From the NCBI GenBank assembly GCA_023415845.1, contig JAEZJB010000278.1, positions 1 to 15,625 of the forward strand: DNA of 15,625 nt. Reading direction: 5' to 3'. The notes beneath the pieces are model-generated. The model was not told the origin of the DNA and ran no database searches. It saw only the letters and a list, made by a program, of their open reading frames with translations. This DNA is from Chloroflexota bacterium (GTDB lineage: Bacteria; Chloroflexota; Chloroflexia; Thermomicrobiales; UBA6265). A program made the translations under genes and the position numbers. Position 1 is the stretch's first letter. Every line of letters begins with the position of its first letter. Shown here in pieces: positions 7,300 through 13,090 of the stretch.

Positions 7300-7329
7300 T
7301 TGACGGCATCGGTCCGGTGATCCTACCGT
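7300..7329 (+). promoter_or_regulatory. Candidate promoter for araM-like gene, overlapping a minus-strand promoter
   Basis: On the plus strand TTGACG (7300-7305) and TACCGT (7324-7329) are 18 bases apart, upstream of the AraM-like gene. On the minus strand a -10-like TAGGAT (7320-7325), with TTGCAG 15 bases upstream (7341-7346), could serve the HAD operon. The two -10 elements overlap, so the promoters would compete. The 13-mer at 7316-7328 recurs with one mismatch upstream of the FGGY kinase. Confidence 0.3.
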
Positions 7330-7355
7330 GAGGATGGTTCCTGCAACGATGTGCA

Positions 7356-7369
7356 TGCACAAACGTGCG
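7356..7369. promoter_or_regulatory. Candidate operator site 2 in the HAD/araM divergent region
   Basis: TGCACAAACGTGCG, the inverted partner of 7270-7283. It overlaps a second perfect 12-bp palindrome, TGTGCATGCACA (7350-7361). It lies about 63 bases before the AraM-like start codon, in the likely leader of that gene. Confidence 0.5.
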
Positions 7370-7431
7370 GATGTGTACCCAGGTACAGCGATACCGACAG
7401 CAGATTCCCGGACGGGAAGGACACGAGAACA

Positions 7432-8805
7432 GTGGTAACGGATCGGACAGCCGTGGACGAGGCCTTGCGACGTGCGTCCACCACCCGCGAAGTGGTGGTT
7501 GGCGCGGATGGGCTGCAGGCAGTGGCGCCAATCGTCGCCCGGTTTGCCCCCCAACGTCCCGCAGTGATTGTCGCCGATGAAACGACGTGGTCGATCGCCG
7601 GGGAACGCGTCTCTGCGCTGATGGTCGCGGCAGGGCTTCCCCTGCGTGAGCCAATCATCTTTCCGGGCACGCCCACATTGCGTCCGGATACCCGCCATGT
7701 TGCCGCCATTCGCTCCCGGCTCGAATCCGAAGGTAAACCTGTCCTTCCACTTGCTGTCGGGTCCGGCTCGATCAACGACCTGACCAAGCGCGCCGCCCAC
7801 GAACTCAACCTGCCCTACATCGCCGTTGGCACTGCTGCCTCAATGGATGGGTACACCGCTTCCGGGGCAGCCCTGATCCACAACGGCGTCAAACAGACGT
7901 TCGGGTGTGCCGCGCCGGTCGCGGTGGTGGCCGACCTCGACATTCTTTGTGCCGCGCCGGCCGCGATGACCGCTTCCGGCTACGGGGACCTGCTCGGCAA
8001 GGTAACGGCCGGGGCCGACTGGCTCATCGCCGACGCCGTCGGGGTCGAACCCATCGTGCCCGATGTCTGGGCGATGGTGCAGGGTCCGCTCCCGCAGATG
8101 ATCGCCAACCCCTCCCGCTTCCAGGCCGGCGACGCCACCTCGATCGAGCAACTGTTCCTTGGGCTGGTGATGACCGGTCTCGCCATCCAGGTCTCCGGGT
8201 CCACGCGTTGTGCCTCCGGCTCCGAGCACCAGTTCAGTCACCTCTGGGAAATGCGCGGGCTGGAGCATGAGGGCGAACTCGTCTCCCATGGCAACAAGGT
8301 TGGCTTCGGTACCATCTTCTCGACCGCCCTCTACGAGCGATTGCTGGCTCGGGACTGGTCGCAACTCGACGTCCAGGCTGCCGTCGAACGGTGGCCCGAC
8401 TGGCCCGCGATCGAAGCAACGATCCAGGCGATGGACGACTCGCCCGAACTGATTGCCCGGGCGCTGGTCGAGTGCGAGGCGAAGTACATCGACCGCGAAA
8501 CCCTGCGCGACCGGCTGGAAACCTTCCGGACCGTCTGGCCCACCCTGCGCGAGCGTTTGAGTGCGCAACTGCTGCCCGCAACGACCGTCCGAAACCTGCT
8601 GATCGAGGGTGGCTGCCCGACTGAACCGGCCCAGATCGGCCTGACCCTGGCACAGGTCAGGGCCAGCTACGAACCCGCCCGCCGAATTCGCCAGCGATAC
8701 ACGGTGTATGACATTGCCGACGAACTCGGCGTTTTCCCTCAGTTGATCGATGAGGTGTTCGGGCCAGCGGGCTACTGGGCCCCAACCATGGCCGGAGGAG
8801 CCTGA
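7432..8805 (+). CDS. araM: AraM/EgsA-like glycerol-1-phosphate dehydrogenase
   Basis: A 457-residue cytoplasmic dehydrogenase of the AraM (EgsA) branch of the iron-containing alcohol dehydrogenase/dehydroquinate synthase fold. B. subtilis AraM interconverts sn-glycerol-1-phosphate and dihydroxyacetone phosphate with NAD(P) and nickel. Diagnostic motifs are the nucleotide loop GSGSINDLTKRAAH (about 110-123), AVGTAASMDGYTASGAAL, GYGDLLGKVTAGADW with metal ligand Asp186, CASGSEHQFSHLWEM with His266, and SHGNKVGFGT with His286. It is somewhat longer than B. subtilis AraM (about 394). The frame is open from 7351, but GTG 7432 has GGGAAGGA ten bases upstream and excludes the operator-bearing leader. 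It is divergent from the HAD phosphatase and followed one base later by the RpiB-like gene, so these two are co-transcribed. A related polyol-phosphate dehydrogenase is the alternative. Confidence 0.85.
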   Translation: MVTDRTAVDEALRRASTTREVVVGADGLQAVAPIVARFAPQRPAVIVADETTWSIAGERVSALMVAAGLPLREPIIFPGTPTLRPDTRHVAAIRSRLESEGKPVLPLAVGSGSINDLTKRAAHELNLPYIAVGTAASMDGYTASGAALIHNGVKQTFGCAAPVAVVADLDILCAAPAAMTASGYGDLLGKVTAGADWLIADAVGVEPIVPDVWAMVQGPLPQMIANPSRFQAGDATSIEQLFLGLVMTGLAIQVSGSTRCASGSEHQFSHLWEMRGLEHEGELVSHGNKVGFGTIFSTALYERLLARDWSQLDVQAAVERWPDWPAIEATIQAMDDSPELIARALVECEAKYIDRETLRDRLETFRTVWPTLRERLSAQLLPATTVRNLLIEGGCPTEPAQIGLTLAQVRASYEPARRIRQRYTVYDIADELGVFPQLIDEVFGPAGYWAPTMAGGA

Positions 8806-8806
8806 C

Positions 8807-9268
8807 ATGCGGATTGCGATTGGCGCGGACAACGCTGGCGCCGACCTGAAGAACCTGCTTCGTGATCGCCTCGCCGCCCGCGATGATGTTGAGGTCACCG
8901 ACTTCGGCGTGCCCGACGCCGAGACGACGACGGCCTACCCGCATATCGGCAGCGATGTCGCCCGGGCCGTCGCTCGCGGCGAGGCCGACCGGGGACTCCT
9001 CGTCTGCGGCACCGGCATCGGCATGGCGATCACCGCGAACAAGGTGCCCGGCATCCGCGCGACCACCGCCCACGACGCCTATTCGGTCGAGCGCTCGGTG
9101 CTGTCGAACAACTGCCAGGTGCTGGCGCTTGGGGCACGGGTGATAGGGGCCGAACTGGCCTGGAAGCTGGTGCAGGAGTGGCTCACGCACGAGTTCGACA
9201 CCACCTCGGCGTCGGCCGAAAAGGTCGCCCTGATCGACACGCTCGAGGCGACCGGCTCCTGCTCCTGA
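8807..9268 (+). CDS. RpiB/LacA/LacB-family sugar-phosphate isomerase
   Basis: A 153-residue aldose-ketose isomerase of the RpiB/LacAB family (ribose-5-phosphate isomerase B, galactose-6-phosphate isomerase, tetrose-phosphate isomerases). The active-site Cys67 lies in LLVCGTGIGMAITANKVPGIRA, and His89 in TTAHDAYSVERS. The N-terminal motif is GADNAGADLK, with Asn9 where ribose-specific RpiB has the phosphate-binding His of DHAG. The segment SNNCQVLALGARVIG replaces the HNDANVL type. These changes point to a paralogue acting on a sugar phosphate other than ribose-5-phosphate, possibly a tetrose; this is inference. ATG 8807 follows the AraM stop by one base and has GGAGGAG seven bases upstream. 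Being co-transcribed with the dehydrogenase suggests a shared catabolic route. Confidence 0.85.
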   Translation: MRIAIGADNAGADLKNLLRDRLAARDDVEVTDFGVPDAETTTAYPHIGSDVARAVARGEADRGLLVCGTGIGMAITANKVPGIRATTAHDAYSVERSVLSNNCQVLALGARVIGAELAWKLVQEWLTHEFDTTSASAEKVALIDTLEATGSCS

Positions 9269-9406
9269 ACTCCCGCGTCCCTGTATGGGACGTGACGTTG
9301 GGTATGCAAACGAACGGATAAGGGTTCCGTGGCAGCGCGATCCTGTGCGAAGATCGGGCACCTCGTCCGGCCGTGGACGGGCATCCCCCAGTTACAGGAG
9401 TGCCGC

Positions 9407-10906
9407 ATGCGGATTGCGATCGGTGAGTTTGCCCACGAAACCAACACCTTCTGCCCCGGCGTGACCGATGTCGACGCCTTCAAGGCGCGCTACTGGAACA
9501 TCGGCGATGAGATTTACGCCCGCCACCGTGGGGTGCGGAACGACCTCGGCGGCATGATCGATACCGGCGAACGACTCGGGGTTGATCTCGTGCCGATCTT
9601 CGCGACAACCACCCAACCTTCGGCCACCGTCTCTCGTGTGGCGTACGAGGAAATCCGCGACACCATCTTCACCCAGCTCCGGGAGGCCGGCGACCTCGAC
9701 GCCATCGTCTTCGCCCTCCACGGCGCCGGTTCGGCCGAAGGGATCGACGACATGGAAGGCACCTTCCTCGCCGAACTCCGTGCCGAAGTGGGAACCGAGA
9801 TCCCGGTGGTCGTCTCGCTCGACCTGCACGGCAACACGACCGAGGCGATGCTCCAGCACGCCAACGCCCTCTTCTACTGCCACGAATATCCCCACATCGA
9901 CACCTACGAGCGGGGTGCCGAAGCGCTCGAAACCGCCGTCAGGATCGTGCGTGGCGAGGTGAAGCCGTACAAGTACCTCGTGAAACTGCCGGTGGCGATT
10001 CCGCCCTCCACCACCTTCCTCGGTCCAGCAAAGGTGATCAACGAGCGGTGCTTCGAGTGGGAGAAGGAGCCCGGCATCCTCGATTGCAACTTCACCCACG
10101 GCTTCCCCCACACCGATGTGCCGGTCATCGTCACCTCGGTGCTGGTCGAAACCGACAACGACCCGGACCTTGCCAAGCGGGCCGCCGACGATGTGGTCGC
10201 GCTCATCCTCGACACCCTTGAGGACTTCCGCCAGACGCTGCCCAATGCGGAAGCGGCCATCGCCGAGGCGCTGGCCGCAACCGAGTTACCGGTGGTGGTC
10301 GCCGAGGTGTCGGACAACCCGGGCGGCGGCGCTCCCGGCAGTGGCACCCACCTGTTGCGGGCGCTGCTGGCGGCCAACGAACCCAACACCTGCTTCGGGT
10401 TCGTCTGGGATCCGGAGACGGCGGCCCAGGCTCACGCGGCGGGCACAGGGTCGACGATTTCGGTAAAGATCGGCGGCTTCACCGACGACCTGCATGGTGC
10501 CCCGATTGAGACCGAGGCGTACGTCAAGGTGCTCAGCGACGGCAGGTTCCACCTCACCAACCCGATGGGAGCCGGTTCGCTGGTCGATCTCGGCCCGATG
10601 GCCCGGCTGGTGATCGGCAACGTCGAGGTCATCGTTGGGTCGAACCGCGCCCAGACCCTCGACGATCAGCTCTTCCTGCTGCACGGCATCGACGTAACGA
10701 AGATGCGAATCGTGGCCCTGAAGTCGCACCAGCACTTCCGGGGCGGCTTCCAGCAGCTGGCGGGCACCATCATCCGCACCGATACGCCAGGTTTCACCAC
10801 CAGCAACCTCTGGGACCTGCCCTACGAGCGAATCGAACGCCCGATCTGGCCGCTCGATCCCCTGCCCGAGGGCGTCCGCGAGATCGTGACAGTTGGGCGT
10901 GCCTAG
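9407..10906 (+). CDS. M81 family metallopeptidase, MlrC-like
   Basis: A 499-residue protein of family M81, named for MlrC, which cleaves the linear tetrapeptide product of microcystin degradation in sphingomonads. The N-terminus reads MRIAIGEFAHETNTFCPG, typical of the family. Zinc-ligand candidates are Asp139 and His141 in SLDLHGNTTEAM and His163 in HEYPHIDTYERG; the spacings of 2 and 22 residues match those described for MlrC (Asp167, His169, His191). The MlrC C-terminal domain starts with VVAEVSDNPGGGAPGSGTHLL. ATG 9407 has AGGAG six bases upstream and the conserved fold begins at once; the frame is open further up to 9329. It lies 138 bases after the RpiB-like gene, same strand. Most members have no known substrate; here a hydrolase for an amide or ester-linked catabolite would fit, but that is a guess. 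Confidence 0.88.
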   Translation: MRIAIGEFAHETNTFCPGVTDVDAFKARYWNIGDEIYARHRGVRNDLGGMIDTGERLGVDLVPIFATTTQPSATVSRVAYEEIRDTIFTQLREAGDLDAIVFALHGAGSAEGIDDMEGTFLAELRAEVGTEIPVVVSLDLHGNTTEAMLQHANALFYCHEYPHIDTYERGAEALETAVRIVRGEVKPYKYLVKLPVAIPPSTTFLGPAKVINERCFEWEKEPGILDCNFTHGFPHTDVPVIVTSVLVETDNDPDLAKRAADDVVALILDTLEDFRQTLPNAEAAIAEALAATELPVVVAEVSDNPGGGAPGSGTHLLRALLAANEPNTCFGFVWDPETAAQAHAAGTGSTISVKIGGFTDDLHGAPIETEAYVKVLSDGRFHLTNPMGAGSLVDLGPMARLVIGNVEVIVGSNRAQTLDDQLFLLHGIDVTKMRIVALKSHQHFRGGFQQLAGTIIRTDTPGFTTSNLWDLPYERIERPIWPLDPLPEGVREIVTVGRA

Positions 10907-10985
10907 CGGGCGGGTCCATTCGACCGATCGGTCCTGGCGGGCAGCCGGCGAGTGGTTCCTGCTCACCGCCCACAGCGCAAGACAC

Positions 10986-11022
10986 GAGACGGCGACATCC
11001 CAGGCAGGGATGTCGCCGTCTC
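10986..11022. terminator. Bidirectional terminator between the M81 gene and the SnoaL-like gene
   Basis: A perfect 16-bp stem (GAGACGGCGACATCCC 10986-11001 with its complement 11007-11022) and loop AGGCA, followed by CCAATTTCC. It lies between two converging genes, 80 bases after the M81 stop and 21 bases before the end of the SnoaL-like gene. Confidence 0.8.
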
Positions 11023-11043
11023 CAATTTCCAGGGGTGCTGAGG

Positions 11044-11586
11044 TTAGGGTGCGGGCGTCGCCAACTCCTGCGAAGGCACCAGTTGCGCACGCAGGCCCAC
11101 GCCGTCGGCCTCGCTCCAGCTTTCCACAACCTTGCCGCACGAAACCCGGTAGATGTTGATGCCGGTCCAGGTGGCCTGCACACCCGTTGGCTCGATTTCG
11201 AAGAATGGTCCGGTCTGGGTGCCGGTGAGCGTCCAGCGAATCACCACCATGTCGCCATCCACCAGCACATCATCAAAGGTCATCACCATATCGGGGAAGG
11301 CGACGAAGAACGCTTCCGTGCTGGCCTTCAGCGCGTCGATCCCGGTCGTGTCCACACCCTGGCCCCAGTGGTGCACGATATCGGGGTGGGCGTAAACATC
11401 GAACTGGCTGAGGTCTTTTGAGTTCCAGACATCGAGGTAGGCTTCGGCCACGGCTGCCGTATCTTCGGGCGAGGCCGTTTTACAGGCACCCGGCAACAAT
11501 TGGGGGGTGGCCTCCTGGGCGGAAACCACTGGCACGAGGAACATCCCCGCAAGGACAAGCGCGACGATCGACAGCAAACGGCGCAT
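11044..11586 (-). CDS. Secreted SnoaL-like (NTF2 fold) ester cyclase-family protein
   Basis: A 180-residue protein with a Sec signal peptide: MRRLLSIVALVLAGMFLVPV followed by a likely cleavage site at VSA-QEA. The mature part is a SnoaL-like/NTF2 alpha-beta barrel: AVAEAYLDVWNSKDLSQFD, YAHPDIVHHWGQGVDTTG, AFFVAFPDMVMTFDDVLVDG, DMVVIRWTLTGTQTGPFF and ATWTGINIYRVSCGKVVESW. These are the usual marks of the predicted ester cyclase group, whose enzymatic roles are mostly unknown. ATG 11586 was chosen because the signal peptide begins there; a TTG at 11613 is in frame. The two cysteines (in GACKTA and VSCGKV) could form a disulphide. It lies about 195 bases after the Imm5-like gene, so it may have its own promoter. 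Confidence 0.75.
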   Translation of the reverse strand: MRRLLSIVALVLAGMFLVPVVSAQEATPQLLPGACKTASPEDTAAVAEAYLDVWNSKDLSQFDVYAHPDIVHHWGQGVDTTGIDALKASTEAFFVAFPDMVMTFDDVLVDGDMVVIRWTLTGTQTGPFFEIEPTGVQATWTGINIYRVSCGKVVESWSEADGVGLRAQLVPSQELATPAP

Positions 11587-11713
11587 GGGACCACTCCACA
11601 CGTGAAACGGCAATTCGATTCAGGACCCGCCATCCATCTTAGCGATCGAAGCCTGCCGACGAAACGCCTTGCCTGGCCGATCGATGGACACCACCTCCCT
11701 CAAATGGGTCAGT

Positions 11714-11746
11714 GAATCCGGCGACAATCGTTGCCATCAGGGATTC
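11714..11746 (-). terminator. Weak imperfect hairpin after the Imm5-like gene
   Basis: GAATCC and GGC (11714-11722) pair with GCC (11733-11735) and GGATTC (11741-11746), with a 5-base bulge. It lies 34 bases after the stop of the Imm5-like gene on the minus strand. There is no clear T run, so this is uncertain. Confidence 0.3.
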
Positions 11747-11780
11747 TGGCCAACCATGTGCGCGTTTTGGCCGCTTTCGG

Positions 11781-12296
11781 TCAGCACGTGAAGACCGACC
11801 AGCAGATATCGTTCCGTCGCCGTTGGTCGTCCAGCACGAGCTCGCGAATTGCGTCCGGAAGCTGCTCACGCTGCCACCGGCACTCGTTCCTGCCCGCCTC
11901 GTCCTCTTCACCGGCTGGAGCGGCCGCTTGCACGGCCTTGATCGCATACGCCGCCGCGCCGAGTTCGTGCGCGGCCACGTGCGCCACTGCCGCCGCCTGG
12001 GCCGCTGCGTAGGCGGCGAACCGTGCCGATCCTCGCAGGTCCCGTGCCGCGGCGTTGGCATGCCCGGCTGCGGTACGGGAGGCCGTCATGCTGACCTCGC
12101 CGTTCACCCAGGCCCGCACCTGCTCGATCGCCGATCGCGGTCGCGGGTCATTCGGTCGCTCCGCTTCGAACAGCGGCAGCACACGTTCGGCACAGGTGGC
12201 CGCCCACAGCGTAAGGAGATGGTGATCGGCGTCGGTCAGCGTGCCGCCGCGCCGAATGGTGATGAAGCGGGGATCGCGTTCCTTCGGCAGGATCAT
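11781..12296 (-). CDS. Putative Imm5-like immunity protein
   Basis: A 171-residue soluble protein that resembles the Imm5-type putative immunity protein family. Support comes from the N-terminal block TDADHHLLTLWAATCAERVL, then PNDPRPRSAIEQVRAWVNGE and an alanine-rich helical centre ending AVAHVAAHELGAAAYAIKAV, and near the end ECRWQREQLPDAIRELVLDD. Family members were predicted by comparative genomics to neutralise polymorphic toxins, but many stand alone and their function is untested. No toxin or secretion gene is visible nearby. ATG 12296 has GAGGAG upstream. It follows GDPD 4 by 68 bases on the same strand and could be the last gene of the FGGY kinase-GDPD 4 operon. The recognition is from motif memory only. 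Confidence 0.6.
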   Translation of the reverse strand: MILPKERDPRFITIRRGGTLTDADHHLLTLWAATCAERVLPLFEAERPNDPRPRSAIEQVRAWVNGEVSMTASRTAAGHANAAARDLRGSARFAAYAAAQAAAVAHVAAHELGAAAYAIKAVQAAAPAGEEDEAGRNECRWQREQLPDAIRELVLDDQRRRNDICWSVFTC

Positions 12297-12364
12297 GGGC
12301 TCCTCGCGTCGACGTCAGCACGAAACCGCGATGGCGGAGGGATGCCGGCTCCTCCACCGTTCAC

Positions 12365-13090
12365 TCAGCCCGATGCCAGCAATTCCTCGATCGACGATGG
12401 CAGGTTCGATCCCACAGCGTCGACGCCATACGCCCGGAGGCGGGCCAGGTCCTCGGCCGAGTCGCACGGCCAGCCGATCACCCACAAACCATGGTCACGG
12501 GCCCAATCGATGAATTCCTGGCCGACGAGGCGGTAGTCGAAGTCCGTGCCCCACACTCCTGCCGCTATCGCCCGCTCCGGATACGACGGATCGCGCCAGG
12601 CGCCATTGATCACCCGGCGCATGTCTGGATCGACCTCCGCAGCGATCTCCAGCGCGAGGGGATCGAACGAGCTGATCATCACCTTCGCCGCGAGACCGTG
12701 CGCCCGAATCACCTCGATGGCGGCCGGCACCACCCAGGCAAGTTCCTCCGGGTCGTCCCGCTTGATCTCCACCAGCAGATGGTCAAGCCCGGCAACCACC
12801 GCCAGCACCTCGTCGAGCGTCGAGATGCCGCACGGCTCCGGCCAGTCGGCGAACTGGGCTCGCGCATCGACCACCCGCAATTCGGCCAGCGTGCGGCAGG
12901 CGACTGGCCCCGAGCCATCGGTCGTGCGGTCGAGCGTCGCATCGTGGAACACCACGAGCTCTCGGTCGGCAGTGCGCTGGACATCGAATTCCACCGCTCG
13001 CAGCCCAATCGAGGCCGCGTACCGAAACCCACTCAAGGTGCTCTCCGGCGCTTCGTCCTGCGCCCCGCGATGCCCGAAGAGTTCGATCAT
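12365..13090 (-). CDS. Glycerophosphodiester phosphodiesterase, UgpQ-like (GDPD 4)
   Basis: A 241-residue cytoplasmic GDPD, the fourth in the window and separate from the tandem array. The catalytic set is present: His7-Arg8 (FGHRGAQDEAPEST), Glu34 and Asp36 (VEFDVQRTADR), His49 (VVFHDATLDRTT) and the Glu/Lys of VEIKRDDPEE. The subfamily motif appears as DARAQFADWPEPC. The C-terminal part (GWPCDSAEDLARLRAYGVDAVGSNLP) differs most from the other copies and lacks the TD-P end motif, so it may prefer another head group. Its ATG at 13090 overlaps the stop of the FGGY kinase (ATGA), so the two are almost certainly made together. The frame is open further upstream to 13240, but that part lies inside the kinase gene and the GDPD fold starts at Met 13090. 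Confidence 0.92.
   Translation of the reverse strand: MIELFGHRGAQDEAPESTLSGFRYAASIGLRAVEFDVQRTADRELVVFHDATLDRTTDGSGPVACRTLAELRVVDARAQFADWPEPCGISTLDEVLAVVAGLDHLLVEIKRDDPEELAWVVPAAIEVIRAHGLAAKVMISSFDPLALEIAAEVDPDMRRVINGAWRDPSYPERAIAAGVWGTDFDYRLVGQEFIDWARDHGLWVIGWPCDSAEDLARLRAYGVDAVGSNLPSSIEELLASG

Noticed and set aside
9276..9292. Small hairpin CGTCCC-TGTAT-GGGACG just after the RpiB-like gene
   Set aside because: Only six base pairs and no T run; not enough to call a terminator, and the M81 gene may be read through from upstream.
8806..9420. A 15-base repeat (CATGCGGATTGCGAT) at 8806 and again exactly 600 bases later at 9406
   Set aside because: Both copies encode the start MRIAI of two unrelated proteins; the match is explained by the same N-terminal strand and codon bias, and the round spacing is coincidence.
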